The notes: a model not told the origin generated them from the sequence alone. DNA of 64,000 nucleotides from Bifidobacterium sp. (GCA_022649135.1 JALCNP010000003.1:120385-184384), one strand, 5' to 3'; counted from the stretch's first letter, positions 24,073 to 36,544 are shown. Numbers and translations are program-made.

Positions 24073-24600
24073 ATGCAAGTCTTAGCTGTGGATGGTATCA
24101 AGCTGTTTCTTCCGGAAACGTATGACGTCGTGTGGTCAGCTATCATTCTCGTCATCATCGCTGTGTTCTTCTACAAGTTCTTCCTGCCGAAGCTGCAGTC
24201 GGTTTTCGATGAGCGGACGGCGAAGATCGAAGGAGGCATCGCCAAGGCCGACAAGGCCCAGCAGGATGCCGCCGAAGCCAAGAAGAAGTACGAGGCCCAG
24301 TTGAACACGGCCCGGGTCGAGGCGTCGAAGATACGCGATGACGCGCGGGCGGAGGCCTCCCACATCATCGCGGACGCACGGTCACGCGCGGAGACGGACG
24401 CCGCCCAGATAGCGACCAATGCCCAGCGTTCGATCGCATCGCAGCAGCAGCAGGCGCTGGTGAAGCTCAAGGGTGAAGTCGGAACGCTTGCCACGGCTCT
24501 TGCGGGCAAGATCCTGGGAGCCAAGCTTGAGGATGACGCCGTTCAGTCCCATATGCTCGATCAGATGATCGACGGCATGGATAGCGGCGACAAGAAGTGA
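24073..24600 (+). CDS. atpF: F1Fo ATP synthase subunit b
   Basis: 175 residues: one N-terminal membrane helix (VVWSAIILVIIAVFFYKFFL), then a long charged coiled coil (FDERTAKIEGGIAKADKAQQ onward) forming the peripheral stalk that holds F1 against rotation. AAGGAGG lies upstream. Confidence 0.95.
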   Translation: MQVLAVDGIKLFLPETYDVVWSAIILVIIAVFFYKFFLPKLQSVFDERTAKIEGGIAKADKAQQDAAEAKKKYEAQLNTARVEASKIRDDARAEASHIIADARSRAETDAAQIATNAQRSIASQQQQALVKLKGEVGTLATALAGKILGAKLEDDAVQSHMLDQMIDGMDSGDKK

Positions 24601-24632
24601 AGCCCATGATCTTACAGGAAGGAAGGTGAGTC

Positions 24633-25460
24633 ATGCGAGGAGAGGCATCGCGTCTGGCTGATCGCGAATCGCGTGATTCGCTGGCTCCCCGTCTGCGTGA
24701 CGCCGGAGAGGAGTCGTGGCGCATAGGGAACGAGCTGTTCTCCTTCACCGCGCTGCTTGATGGGAACATTCAGGTCGAACGAGCGCTCACCGACTCGTCC
24801 CGTTCGGCCGACGACAAGGATGCCCTCGTGAAGGCCCTTGTCGGCGGTCAGGCGCATCCGATCACCATGGAGATTCTTTCCGATCTGGTCGAGCGCAAGT
24901 GGAGCCGGGTGAGCGACATCGCCAATGCCGTCGAGGACTTCGGGGTGGACGCGATGATGTACTACGCCGACTTCACCGATTCGACGCTGCAGGTGTCCAT
25001 CGAACTGGCCGAGCTCCATTCCGCATTGCTGAATTTGCCTGTCGTGCGTTCCAAGCTCTATGACGGCACCGTGTCGGCGGCCGCCCGGTTGAGGCTTCTG
25101 CACGCCGTGCTGAGCGAGGGCGATTTCAACAAGGTCACGTTGAGATTGGCGGAACATGCGACGAGCAATCTTCGCAAAAGGCGGTATCTGGAGACCATCC
25201 AGTGGCTGATCAGCAAATTCTCCCGGCATATGGGGGAGTCGATGGTCACGGTCACCACCGCGACGCCGCTGACCACGGAGCAGACGAACAAGCTTGTTGC
25301 GGCCTATTCTAAGAAAATAGGCAGGCCCGTGCATATCAATTCGGTCGTCGACGCCTCGGTGCTCGGCGGCATGCGCATCCAGGTCGGGGACGAGGTCACC
25401 GACAACACCGTCGTCGCCCAGCTGCAGCAGCTTCAGCGCAGCGTGAAGGCAAGCGCATAA
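24633..25460 (+). CDS. atpH: F1Fo ATP synthase subunit delta
   Basis: 275 residues, longer than the roughly 180 of E. coli but usual for actinobacteria, with an N-terminal extension of helices and the typical C-terminal TATPLTTEQTNKLVAAYSKK and GGMRIQVGDEVTDNTV. It joins the b stalk to the top of F1. AGGAAGG precedes the start. Confidence 0.94.
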   Translation: MRGEASRLADRESRDSLAPRLRDAGEESWRIGNELFSFTALLDGNIQVERALTDSSRSADDKDALVKALVGGQAHPITMEILSDLVERKWSRVSDIANAVEDFGVDAMMYYADFTDSTLQVSIELAELHSALLNLPVVRSKLYDGTVSAAARLRLLHAVLSEGDFNKVTLRLAEHATSNLRKRRYLETIQWLISKFSRHMGESMVTVTTATPLTTEQTNKLVAAYSKKIGRPVHINSVVDASVLGGMRIQVGDEVTDNTVVAQLQQLQRSVKASA

Positions 25461-25505
25461 CCCTAAGACTTACCAGTCAAAATAACAAACCAATAAGGAG
25501 TGATC

Positions 25506-27134
25506 ATGGCAGAACTTACCATTGATCCCACCACGATACGCAAGGCGCTCGATGATTTCGTCGAGTCGTACAAGCCGTCGCAGACACCCACCCAGGAAGT
25601 GGGGTATGTGGCTACGGCCGGCGATGGCATTGCGCACGTGACGGGGTTGCCTGGTTGCATGGCCAATGAGCTGCTCACCTTTGAGAACGGCACGCTCGGG
25701 TTGGCCTTCAACCTTGACGCCCGCGAAATCGGCGTGGTTATTCTCGGAGACTTCGCAGGCATTGAGGAGGGCCAGGAGGTCCGCCGCACCGGTGAGGTGC
25801 TGTCCGTGCCGGTAGGGGATGGATACCTCGGTCGAACCGTCGACCCGCTGGGCAATCCCATCGATGGCCTTGGCGAGATCAAAAGCGAGGGCCGTCGAAT
25901 TCTCGAAGCGCAGGCGCCGGACGTCATGCACCGGCACCCGGTTGAAGAGCCGCTGTCGACGGGCCTGAAGGCCATCGACGCGATGACCCCCATCGGTCGT
26001 GGGCAGCGTCAGCTCATCATCGGAGACCGACAGACCGGAAAGACCGCAATCGCGATCGACACCATCATCAACCAGAAGACGAACTGGAAGAGCGGGGATC
26101 CGAAGAAGCAGGTCCGCTGCATCTACGTGGCCATCGGGCAGAAGGGCTCCACTATCGCATCCGTGCGGCAGAGCCTCGAGGAGACGGGGGCCATGGAGTA
26201 CACCACCATCGTGGCAAGCCCGGCTTCCGATTCCGCAGGCTTCAAATACATCGCGCCCTACACCGGTTCGGCCATCGGACAGCATTGGATGTATCACGGC
26301 AAGCATGTGCTGATCGTATTTGATGATCTGTCGAAGCAGGCGGAGGCGTATCGTTCGATCTCCCTGCTGCTGCGCCGCCCGCCGGGGCGCGAAGCCTACC
26401 CGGGCGATGTGTTCTATCTGCACTCCCGCCTGCTGGAACGCTGCGCCAAGCTTTCGGACGCGCTTGGCGGCGGTTCGATGACCGGTCTGCCGATCATCGA
26501 GACGAAGGCGAATGACGTGTCCGCCTACATTCCGACGAACGTGATCTCCATCACCGATGGCCAGATCTTCCTGCAGTCCGACCTGTTCAACGCCAATCAG
26601 CGTCCGGCCGTGGACGTGGGCATATCGGTGTCCCGAGTCGGCGGAGCCGCGCAGACCAAGGCGCTGAAGAAGGTCTCCGGAACGTTGAAGATCTCTCTGG
26701 CTCAGTACCGTTCGCTGGAATCCTTCGCCATGTTCGCCTCGGATCTGGACGCCGCCTCGAAGGCGCAGCTCACCCGTGGAGCGCGACTGACCGAGCTGCT
26801 CAAGCAGCCTCAGTTCTCGCCCTTCTCCATGGAGAGCGAAGTCGTCTCGGTGTGGGCCGGCACGCACGGCAAGCTCGACGACCTCGAACTGGCCGACGTG
26901 CTTCCGTTCGAAAAGGCCATGCTCGACTACCTCGACCACAACACGGACATCCTCAAGGTCATCCGCGACACCGAGGACTTCACCGCGGACACGGAGAAGT
27001 CGCTGAACAAGGCCGTGGATGATTTCCGAACCACCTACGTGACCAAGGCGGGCAAACCCCTCGTGGAGAAGAAGCCCGACCTCAGGCCCGACACACCGGT
27101 GGAACAGGAAAAGATTGTCGCTGGAGAGAAGTGA
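25506..27134 (+). CDS. atpA: F1Fo ATP synthase subunit alpha
   Basis: 542 residues. Non-catalytic nucleotide-binding subunit with Walker [14 protein letters not shown] and the signature [18 protein letters not shown] start it at ATG 25506, preceded by AAGGAG, and not at the in-frame GTG 25500. It alternates with beta in the F1 hexamer. Confidence 0.97.
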   Translation: MAELTIDPTTIRKALDDFVESYKPSQTPTQEVGYVATAGDGIAHVTGLPGCMANELLTFENGTLGLAFNLDAREIGVVILGDFAGIEEGQEVRRTGEVLSVPVGDGYLGRTVDPLGNPIDGLGEIKSEGRRILEAQAPDVMHRHPVEEPLSTGLKAIDAMTPIGRGQRQLIIGDRQTGKTAIAIDTIINQKTNWKSGDPKKQVRCIYVAIGQKGSTIASVRQSLEETGAMEYTTIVASPASDSAGFKYIAPYTGSAIGQHWMYHGKHVLIVFDDLSKQAEAYRSISLLLRRPPGREAYPGDVFYLHSRLLERCAKLSDALGGGSMTGLPIIETKANDVSAYIPTNVISITDGQIFLQSDLFNANQRPAVDVGISVSRVGGAAQTKALKKVSGTLKISLAQYRSLESFAMFASDLDAASKAQLTRGARLTELLKQPQFSPFSMESEVVSVWAGTHGKLDDLELADVLPFEKAMLDYLDHNTDILKVIRDTEDFTADTEKSLNKAVDDFRTTYVTKAGKPLVEKKPDLRPDTPVEQEKIVAGEK

Positions 27135-27137
27135 TCC

Positions 27138-29550
<2,413 letters not shown>

Positions 29551-29551
<1 letters not shown>

Positions 29552-29847
29552 TGCCAGCAGCGGAGAAGACCGTGATGCGGGTAAACATCGTCGCGGCCGA
29601 TCACCCGGTGTGGGCGGGGAAGGCGAAAGTGGTCACCATTCCCGCCTCGGAAGGATCAATGGGCATCCTGCCCGACCATGAGCCCGTGCTCACGGTCATC
29701 AAGCAGGGTACCGTCAGCGTCACCGATCCGGAGGGCGAGCGGCATTCCTTTGAGGTTTCCGATGGGTTCATATCCTTCGATTCCAACAATCTCACCGTGG
29801 CTGTGGAACGCGGCCATGATGTGGTGAGAACAGAGGGATCGGACTGA
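29551..29847 (+). CDS. atpC: F1Fo ATP synthase subunit epsilon
   Basis: 98 residues. Mostly the N-terminal beta sandwich (VNIVAADHPVWAGKAKVV, EGSMGILPDHEPVLT, FEVSDGFISFD); the C-terminal helical arm of E. coli epsilon is nearly absent, as in several actinobacteria. The ATG overlaps the beta stop (TGATG). It couples rotor to F1 and may regulate hydrolysis. Confidence 0.94.
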
Positions 29848-29898
29848 CCGAGCAGTTCTCTGACGTTTCCTCGATGAGCTGATTGCTTGTGACATGAA

Positions 29899-29939
29899 CG
29901 TGTGGGGCGTCGCACCAAAGTGGTGCGACGCCCCACACG
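29899..29939 (+). terminator. Strong terminator hairpin of the atp operon
   Basis: A 19-bp perfect stem (from CGTGTGGGGCGTCGCACCA) with a 3-nt AAG loop, followed by GTTTTGG. It lies 50 nt after atpC and is the strongest hairpin in the window. Confidence 0.85.
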
Positions 29940-30088
29940 CGTTTTGGCGCATGATGATGCACGAGGCCGCCTTCTGCCTGCGTGCCGGCGCGCGTCTCTC
30001 CCGATTCGGGCGCGTTCGGCTTGGCGTCCCGTGATGGTGAGTCCGGGGGAGGGTGCGGGAGGTCGTCGGCTTTGCTAAAGTGTGCCCT

Positions 30089-30793
30089 GTGCGAATTATT
30101 GTTGCTGACTGCTCTGCCGAATACTCGGGTCGTTTGAACGCGTCGCTTCCTCTGGCGAAGCGGGTGCTGCTCATCAAGGCCGACTGCAGCGTGCTCATCT
30201 TCTCGGAGCTTGGCTCATACAAGCCCCTCAACTGGATGGCCGCGCCCTGCAGCATCAGGGAGTTCGAGCCCGATGACGCCGATGCCGACATCGACACGCC
30301 CCCTGCCCAGAAGGTGCTTCGGGTCTGCTCCGACAAGTCGGATGACATCCTCGAGGTGACGGTGCAGCATGTCTACAGTGACAGCTCCTACGATCTGGGA
30401 ACGGATCCTGGGCTGATCAAGGACGGGGTCGAGGATCACCTCCAGCGTTATCTGGCTCAGCAGATCGAGCGCATCGGGGCGGGGGCGAAACTGGTGAGAA
30501 GAGAATACCCCACGCCCATCGGCCCGGTCGATATCATGGCCACCGATGCCGAGGGGACTCATGTCGCCATAGAGATCAAACGCCATGGCGGAATCGATGG
30601 TGTCGAGCAGCTCACCCGATACTGCACCCTGCTCAACCGCGACCCTCTGATCGCTCCGGTGCGCGGGATCTTCGCGGCTCAGACCATCACCGCCCAGGCT
30701 CGGGTGCTTGCCGGCGACAGGGGCTTCGAATGCCTCATCCTCGATTATGAGGACATGAAGGGCTCGGACGACACGAGACTGCGGCTTTTCTAA
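30089..30793 (+). CDS. nucS: Mismatch-specific endonuclease NucS (EndoMS)
   Basis: 234 residues from GTG 30089 (MRIIVADCSAEYSGRL). The N-terminal part is the DNA-binding domain; the C-terminal RecB-like nuclease has GPVDIMATDAEG, AIEIKRHGG (catalytic Asp, Glu, Lys) and EQLTRY. It cuts both strands at mismatches and replaces MutS/MutL, which bifidobacteria lack. The position just after atpC is conserved in actinobacteria. Confidence 0.93.
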   Translation: MRIIVADCSAEYSGRLNASLPLAKRVLLIKADCSVLIFSELGSYKPLNWMAAPCSIREFEPDDADADIDTPPAQKVLRVCSDKSDDILEVTVQHVYSDSSYDLGTDPGLIKDGVEDHLQRYLAQQIERIGAGAKLVRREYPTPIGPVDIMATDAEGTHVAIEIKRHGGIDGVEQLTRYCTLLNRDPLIAPVRGIFAAQTITAQARVLAGDRGFECLILDYEDMKGSDDTRLRLF

Positions 30794-30796
30794 GGG

Positions 30797-30828
30797 ACGA
30801 GGCGTCGCGAGGATGCACGGCGCCTCGT
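30797..30828. terminator. Candidate bidirectional terminator between convergent genes
   Basis: ACGAGGCG (30797-30804) pairs with CGCCTCGT (30821-30828) between the ends of nucS and the FKBP gene. There is no T run, so efficiency is uncertain. Confidence 0.4.
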
Positions 30829-30838
30829 GGTCGCGTCG

Positions 30839-31855
30839 TCAGGACTGAGCCGCGTAGAGGATGTCGATGACGAAGTACAGCGTCGAATTCGCGGGAATGG
30901 TCACCTTTCCGCTGGAATCCTTCTGCTCCTTCGAGCCGTAGCCTTCGCTGGGGGGAATGACGAGAAGGACCTGGGAGCCGACGGTCTGCCCCGTGAGTCC
31001 CTTCGTCCACCCGTCTATCACTCCGCTGCCCATGGTGAAGTCAAAGGATGACTTGCGGTCCCAGGACGAATCGAACTGCTTCGCCGTGCCGTTGCTCGAC
31101 ACCCAGCCGGTGTAGTTGACGGTCACCGAGTCGGAGGATGTCAGCGTCCTGCCCTTGCCTTTGATCAGCGTCTGGGAGACCATCTGGCCGCCTGGCTTGT
31201 ACCCGTTGAGGTTCAGCGATGGCTTTCCGCTGGATGCCAGCGTCACCGTGGGCAGATCCGAGGGGATCGTGGTGACCTTGTCTCCTGTTGCCCGAGTCAG
31301 GGCCTTCTTCTTGGAGACCAGGGTGAGGGCCATGATGTATGAGCTTGACGTCGTGGACGAGGACGTCGATGAGGAGCTGTCGTTCACGCCGATCGCGATG
31401 GTGGTGTTGATCCTCTGGCCTTTGAAAAGCGCATAATAAGCCGAGTTTGTCGAGCTTGTGCTGATCACCAGGGAGCAGTCGGGCGTGTTCTTCGTCCACG
31501 TGTTCATCAGTTCTGTTCCGTCCTTGGCGTTGAGGGCGATTCCCTGGGCGCAGACCCTGTCCCCGTCGGAGATGGTCGCGCCATTGCCCTTCTGGAGGAT
31601 GGCATAGGAATTGTTGTCCACGCTCATCGGGTGGTGGAACGATATCCGAGGCTGCTGGCCCAGCTTTCCGCTGGCCGTGACCCCGGCGAGCTGCTTCATG
31701 TTCTTGAGCGCCGAGTTTGACGATGTCGTCGAATTCGTCGAGGAGGCCCCCTTCGACGATCCCGTGCATGCGGCGAGGGTGACGCACAGACCCAATGAAC
31801 AGATGACCGCGATGATCCTGGTGGCTGCGGTCCCGGAAACGAATGATTTACGCAT
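30839..31855 (-). CDS. FKBP-type peptidyl-prolyl isomerase lipoprotein
   Basis: 338 residues. Lipoprotein signal peptide with lipobox LAAC at about residue 30, a Ser/Thr-rich linker, a first domain of uncertain fold (about 60-190) and a C-terminal FKBP domain (SVTVNYTGWVSSNGTAKQFD, VIDGWTKGLTGQTVGSQVLL, IPPSEGYGS). It would assist folding of exported proteins on the outer side of the membrane. Confidence 0.9.
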   Translation of the reverse strand: MRKSFVSGTAATRIIAVICSLGLCVTLAACTGSSKGASSTNSTTSSNSALKNMKQLAGVTASGKLGQQPRISFHHPMSVDNNSYAILQKGNGATISDGDRVCAQGIALNAKDGTELMNTWTKNTPDCSLVISTSSTNSAYYALFKGQRINTTIAIGVNDSSSSTSSSTTSSSYIMALTLVSKKKALTRATGDKVTTIPSDLPTVTLASSGKPSLNLNGYKPGGQMVSQTLIKGKGRTLTSSDSVTVNYTGWVSSNGTAKQFDSSWDRKSSFDFTMGSGVIDGWTKGLTGQTVGSQVLLVIPPSEGYGSKEQKDSSGKVTIPANSTLYFVIDILYAAQS

Positions 31856-31934
31856 GACACATCACCTTAGCCGCAAACCCTGATTTTGAGGCGATGAGGC
31901 ATGAATCTGACGGAGCTTGTAGAATGACAGTGTT

Positions 31935-33413
31935 ATGACTTTTGCACACGAAGAAAATGAAGAGCCTACAAGCGCCAGAAGACCTTCTCGCCATGCGGTG
32001 ATCATGCGCGGAGTCATTGCGCCCGTATTCGGCCTTCTCGCGGTCGCCAGCGTCATCCTCGGCATGCTCAACGCGACGATATGGAAACCCAACAGGAACA
32101 TCACCGCGACGACGAGCGTATCGGGCACCCGATACGTCGTCAGCGACCATGGCGTCCTCTCCTCGGTGGATGACGACGTAAGGCTCGTCGTTTCCTCTCC
32201 TGGCGCCTCCGAGGACGTGTGCGTGGCCGTCGGGTCGACCAAGGACGTCACCGGATGGGTGTCCGGACACGCATACACGCGCATCACGGGCCTGAACGAC
32301 TGGACGACCCTCTCCTCGCGCCATGTCAAGGCGCAAAGCGTCGAGGGGAATTCGGATCCGGTCGCGTTCAAGGACTCGGACATGTGGCAGACCGTCAAGT
32401 GCGGCAAGACCCGGGTCTCCCTCGACATCACGAACGGGAATCCCGAGCAGGTGGCGATTGCCGATCTGGGGGATCACGCGGCATCCGCGACCGTGACGAT
32501 GCATTGGAACCGGCATACGGTGCCGGACTTCGCGACCCCGCTGTACTTCGTCGGGGGTCTGCTCGCCTTGCTCACCGTTCTGTTCGCCTCGATTTTCGCC
32601 ATGCCGCAGGAGAAGAGGCGCAAGCGCATGGTCTCGAGCGCCCCGGTTGAAGCCGCCACCGAGATCGCCGTCTCCGAAGCGTTTGCGGGAAGCTTCGCCG
32701 GCATAAAGTCCGCAATAAGCATAAAACCCCGTGGTAATCGGCGCCGCCACGCCGCGCATGGCCAGAACGGAAGGCAAGACGAGCCGTTCGATGATTCGCG
32801 GAACGCCGCAACGGACGTCCCCGCCGAAACGGGATCCCCCACGATCATCGACCCGATGTCGCGCAACATGCTTGCGAACAGCCCGGCAGGTGAGCGGCGG
32901 ACGGCTTCCGAGGGACCCCTGCAGACGTCGGCAGGGGCTTCCGGGTCCGGGGTGCCCGGCCGCCCCGGAGATGCGGTGACCGGCGGGGTCGCGGGTTCCT
33001 CGGCACCTGTTCGTGAAATGGACGATGAGCCGACCTCGGTCATCACCAATGCCGAGCTTCAGGCCTATTTCGCCAGATTCACCGAGGAAACGGGCGGCGA
33101 GGACGCCGACGGCAGCGGCGCGCAGGCCGAGACCGGGAGCACGAGCAAGGCGGGAGACGAAAACGATCGGGACGCCGGGCCCTCGAACGGGCTTCGGGAC
33201 GATCCGCGGGACGATGCACAGAAGGGTTCGCAGAAGGATGCCCGGCGCAATGGGTCACAGGACCGCGCTGCCGGCGAGGAATCCGACGCGCTGACGCAAC
33301 GGCACCTTTCCGGAGGGGACGACGGCGCTCATTCCCATGGCCGTCACGGTCGTCACGGTCGCCGCGATGCCGGTTCCCCCTCAATGGGTGAGAGCGATCA
33401 GGAGACGAGGTAA
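31935..33413 (+). CDS. Two-segment membrane protein with long hydrophilic tail
   Basis: 492 residues. Membrane segments at about 25-47 (IMRGVIAPVFGLLAVASVIL) and 198-218 (LYFVGGLLALLTVLFASIFA) enclose an extracytoplasmic domain of about 150 residues with two cysteines. The C-terminal 270 residues are disordered and rich in Gly, Ser, Asp, Arg, and would be cytoplasmic. It is followed by a lipoprotein gene 1 nt later, so the two likely work together at the envelope. I recognise the pattern as actinobacterial but not the function. Confidence 0.75.
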   Translation: MTFAHEENEEPTSARRPSRHAVIMRGVIAPVFGLLAVASVILGMLNATIWKPNRNITATTSVSGTRYVVSDHGVLSSVDDDVRLVVSSPGASEDVCVAVGSTKDVTGWVSGHAYTRITGLNDWTTLSSRHVKAQSVEGNSDPVAFKDSDMWQTVKCGKTRVSLDITNGNPEQVAIADLGDHAASATVTMHWNRHTVPDFATPLYFVGGLLALLTVLFASIFAMPQEKRRKRMVSSAPVEAATEIAVSEAFAGSFAGIKSAISIKPRGNRRRHAAHGQNGRQDEPFDDSRNAATDVPAETGSPTIIDPMSRNMLANSPAGERRTASEGPLQTSAGASGSGVPGRPGDAVTGGVAGSSAPVREMDDEPTSVITNAELQAYFARFTEETGGEDADGSGAQAETGSTSKAGDENDRDAGPSNGLRDDPRDDAQKGSQKDARRNGSQDRAAGEESDALTQRHLSGGDDGAHSHGRHGRHGRRDAGSPSMGESDQETR

Positions 33414-33414
33414 C

Positions 33415-34419
33415 ATGCGATCACGATTCACGAAATATCTGTCCATACTCGTCAGCGCCGTCGTCCTGACGGGCCTTGCGGGATGCGACGGGCAGGTTCC
33501 CCAACCCGTCGCCGCGAGCAGTTCTGCCTCGCCCTCGCCTGATCTGACCCAGGCCCAGGAGAAGAAGATACGAACGACGATTCTCAAGGCGCTTGATGCC
33601 GCCAACACAGCGAAAAGCACGGACAACCTGGGCGAACGCATGACCGGGCCCGCCCTTCAGGTGCGTACCAGTGAGATCGACATCGCCAAGGCCACCGGCT
33701 CCCTGGATCCCAAAACAACGATTCCCAAAGCGACCACGCAGATCATCGTTCCCACGGATTCCGGATGGCCCCGCTCCGTTTTCACCATCACCACCACCAC
33801 GGCCGATCAGCAGTCCAAACGCCTGTTGGTGATGACCCAGGACGATGCGCGCAGCAACTACAAGCTGTGGGGTGTGGCCCGCCTGTTCCAGGGGGCCAAG
33901 CTACCCAAATTCGCCGTTTCGACAATCGGCAGCGAGATGGGGACCAAGAACGACACCGGACTGGTGGCCACTCCGCTCGAGGCCGTGACCGAGTATGCGG
34001 ACGTCCTGCAGAACGGCTCGAGCAGCAAATACGCGTCCGATGTCGCCAACGACTACTTTCGGCAGGATCTTGACAAGCTCGCCCAGACCGTGCAGGAGGG
34101 CATGGAACGCAACAACGGCACGCAGGAGCAGGAATTCTCCCCCGTGCAGGGCGAACTGCAGGTGATGCGGTCGACCGACGGCGGGGATCTGGTCGTCGCG
34201 CAGATCAATTCGCAGTGGACTCGCAAGGCCGGCGAGGGGCGCGAGTCCCAACCCGCGTCGGACGCGGAGAAGGCCCTGTTCGCAAACGGAAAGGCGACGA
34301 GCACCATGAGGGTCACCTATGTGAACGTCATCGCCCTTTATGTGCCGCCTGCACATTCCGGGAAACCGATTACCGCGGTCGGGGCCGAACGCCAGCCGAT
34401 CAAGGTCGAGGCCCTGTAG
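33415..34419 (+). CDS. Secreted lipoprotein of unknown function
   Basis: 334 residues from ATG 33415. Signal peptide with lipobox LAGC (Cys at about 24), Ser/Pro linker, then a domain of mixed helix and strand with NTF2-like character in the second half (TEYADVLQNGSSSKYASDVAN). GAGG precedes the ATG. Coupled to the membrane protein upstream. Upstream in-frame starts fall inside that gene and are less likely. Confidence 0.75.
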   Translation: MRSRFTKYLSILVSAVVLTGLAGCDGQVPQPVAASSSASPSPDLTQAQEKKIRTTILKALDAANTAKSTDNLGERMTGPALQVRTSEIDIAKATGSLDPKTTIPKATTQIIVPTDSGWPRSVFTITTTTADQQSKRLLVMTQDDARSNYKLWGVARLFQGAKLPKFAVSTIGSEMGTKNDTGLVATPLEAVTEYADVLQNGSSSKYASDVANDYFRQDLDKLAQTVQEGMERNNGTQEQEFSPVQGELQVMRSTDGGDLVVAQINSQWTRKAGEGRESQPASDAEKALFANGKATSTMRVTYVNVIALYVPPAHSGKPITAVGAERQPIKVEAL

Positions 34420-34518
34420 CCTCCGCCTTTGGCTTGTGCCTATAGACCAATCCGGTGTTTCGTGAGGGGCATGCGATAGATTGTGAATAGTTCGCAATTC
34501 GTAGCAAGTGGAGGAATC

Positions 34519-35475
34519 ATGGCACAGGAGCATATCAATCCCGGTGTTTCTTTGGCGGGGGCGGTCGATCTCGAATCGCTTAAGCATGAGGTGAAGGCGA
34601 AGCCCGGGCAGGCGGGCGGGGCCCCCGAGGCCGGAGGGTATGTCATCGACAGCACGGAGGGAACCTTCCAGTCGCTGATCGAGACGTCCGCGACCTTCCC
34701 CATTCTGCTCATGCTGTGGGTTCCGACCGATGACCGCATGTTCCCCATGGCCCGTGCCCTGGCGAAAACCGTGAACGCGTTGAACGGCAAGATCCAGTTC
34801 TCCCGGATCGACGCCGACACCTATCCGTCGATAGCGCAGGCGCTGCAGGTCCAGGGCGCTCCCGCCCTGTTCGCCCTCATCGCCGGCAGGCCGATGCCGA
34901 TTCTCCAGGGCGTTCCCAGCGATGATGAGCTTACGCAGGTCTGCGACGCCATCATCCCCAAGCTCATCCAGGTCGCCGCACAGGCCGGAGTGACCGGAAC
35001 CGCACCTTTCACCGGCAAGGCTCCCGCCGAGGATGACGAATCCTCGGACACGGCATCGCAGATTCCCCCGGAGCACGAGGAGGCGCACGCCCTCGCCCAG
35101 CAGGGGGATTACGCCGGGGCTGCCGCGGCATACGCCCAGGTTCTCGAATCCAATCCCCACGATGTCCTCGCGGCTGCGGAAAGGGCCAAGGCCCTGCTTC
35201 TGGCGCGCTCCGGGAAGGCGGACGTCCGTGAGGTCCGCGAGAACGCGGCCGCGCACCCCGACGACGTGGACGCCCAGCTGGCCGTCGCCGACATCGACAT
35301 GATCGGCGGTCAGATAGACGATGCGTTTACCAGGCTGCTCGACTATCTCTCCTCGGGGCACCGTGACCAGCTCGATGCCGTGCGCCTCAGGCTGGTCGAG
35401 TATTTCGCCATTCCCGACCCCGCGGACGAGCGTCTGCGCCGTGCGCGCCGCCGTCTCGCGGGGCTGATGTACTAA
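34519..35475 (+). CDS. Thioredoxin-fold protein with TPR-like C-terminus (YbbN/CnoX type)
   Basis: 318 residues from ATG 34519 (GGAGG upstream). Residues about 40-150 have a thioredoxin fold (FPILLMLWVPTDDRMFPMAR, IQFSRIDADTYPSIAQALQVQGAPALFAL) but the CXXC is replaced by PTDDRM, so there is no redox pair. Residues about 190-318 are TPR-like helices (ALAQQGDYAGAAAAYAQVLE). The architecture fits co-chaperones such as E. coli CnoX. Confidence 0.85.
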   Translation: MAQEHINPGVSLAGAVDLESLKHEVKAKPGQAGGAPEAGGYVIDSTEGTFQSLIETSATFPILLMLWVPTDDRMFPMARALAKTVNALNGKIQFSRIDADTYPSIAQALQVQGAPALFALIAGRPMPILQGVPSDDELTQVCDAIIPKLIQVAAQAGVTGTAPFTGKAPAEDDESSDTASQIPPEHEEAHALAQQGDYAGAAAAYAQVLESNPHDVLAAAERAKALLLARSGKADVREVRENAAAHPDDVDAQLAVADIDMIGGQIDDAFTRLLDYLSSGHRDQLDAVRLRLVEYFAIPDPADERLRRARRRLAGLMY

Positions 35476-35482
35476 ACCGCCT

Positions 35483-35509
35483 CCAACCGTCGCTATTCGC
35501 GACGGTTGG
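35483..35509. terminator. Bidirectional terminator overlapping the CYTH gene stop
   Basis: An 11-bp perfect stem (CCAACCGTCGC with GCGACGGTTGG, loop TATTC) between convergent genes. The stop codon and last codons of the CYTH gene form part of the stem. Confidence 0.7.
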
Positions 35510-36119
35510 TCCCAAAAACCTCTTCGAAGTGCGGGCCGTCCGCTGACAGTTCTCGCTCGAACTCGGCGTGCCATTCGCCGAAGGGCCTCGAGGCCAGGCC
35601 GTCGTTCGAGAAGCGTGGCTGGTCGGTGATTTCGGTGACGCAGAAGTCCGGGATGACGAGGTTCGTCACCGGAGCGCTGCGCTCCGCCTCGGCGACGATC
35701 AGAGGCGCGTTCGCCGCCCCGAAAACGTCGATGCTCCAACCGTCCTCGCCCAGCCATGCGCCGTATCGGTTTTTGATGATGACCTTTCCGCCCCGCCTGA
35801 CCAGTTCCGCGGCGATATGGGTGTCGATCTCCCGCTCCGCCTCGTAGCGCGTCCCTCCCACGGACGGTCCCTTGACCGTGACGAAGGCCTCGCTGAATGC
35901 GGCGCGATGGTCGCAGAGCACCTCGAACGGATCGGTCTGCGGCCCCATCGGCACGCGCAGGGTGTGGCTCTGCAGGCGCACGCGCAGCGCGTAGTTGTCG
36001 GCATGCACGTAATAGCTTTGAAGAATCAGCGTCGGCGCATCGCCGTCATCGAGCTCCGCAGGCATGATGCGGCAGTAGAATCTGCGTTCATACTCAAAAT
36101 CATCCATGTCATTGTCCAT
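35493..36119 (-). CDS. CYTH domain protein
   Basis: 208 residues with the CYTH start EYERRFYCR (the ExExK signature altered to EYERR), YALRVRLQSHTL, AFVTVKGPSVGGTRYEAERE and VIIKNRYG. The family folds as a triphosphate tunnel and hydrolyses inorganic triphosphate or related substrates. The changed first motif leaves catalytic activity uncertain. Confidence 0.8.
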   Translation of the reverse strand: MDNDMDDFEYERRFYCRIMPAELDDGDAPTLILQSYYVHADNYALRVRLQSHTLRVPMGPQTDPFEVLCDHRAAFSEAFVTVKGPSVGGTRYEAEREIDTHIAAELVRRGGKVIIKNRYGAWLGEDGWSIDVFGAANAPLIVAEAERSAPVTNLVIPDFCVTEITDQPRFSNDGLASRPFGEWHAEFERELSADGPHFEEVFGTNRRE

Positions 36120-36218
36120 AGCGTGTCATCTCCTTTGCCGATACTGACCAGTGTAGGGCCAGAAGGGGCGCCGCGCCGTGTGAAAGCCCCGATTGGGGCG
36201 AATTGCCGTCCTCGCGGA

Positions 36219-36247
36219 TTGTGGGCTGTCCGCCTCGCGTGTACAGT
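36219..36247 (+). promoter_or_regulatory. Promoter of tRNA-Arg
   Basis: TTGTGG (36219-36224), 17-nt spacer, TACAGT (36242-36247). The transcript would begin about 9 nt before the tRNA. Confidence 0.5.
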
Positions 36248-36262
36248 AGTGTGAGTGCATAC

Positions 36263-36336
36263 GGGCTTGTAGCTCAGTTGGATAGAGCGTCTGCCTCCGG
36301 AGCAGAAGGTCGTGGGTTCGAATCCCATTAAGCCCA
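36263..36336 (+). tRNA. tRNA-Arg (CCG)
   Basis: 74 nt, acceptor GGGCUUG/UAAGCCC, anticodon stem UCUGC/GCAGA with loop CUCCGGA, anticodon CCG, T loop GGUUCGAAUC. No CCA is encoded. Confidence 0.95.
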
Positions 36337-36544
36337 CTCGTGTTGCATTAATGTGTCGGTCTGATAAGCCTGTCGACAGATATTGAGTGGGGCGTGGGGG
36401 AGCAGGAACAACGGGACAGTTTTGCCATTACCTTGGTCGGCTTGTGACCCCTGAACGGCTCGAAAACAGAGGCTGCGGCACATATGCGGTGCCTGCTGAG
36501 AGAGTGGTCCCGATTATGGATGTCATCGCTGCTGGGAGTCGAAT

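Noticed and set aside
33901..35757. Minus-strand open frame of 618 codons
   Set aside because: Antisense to the lipoprotein, thioredoxin-like and CYTH genes; no protein-like composition.
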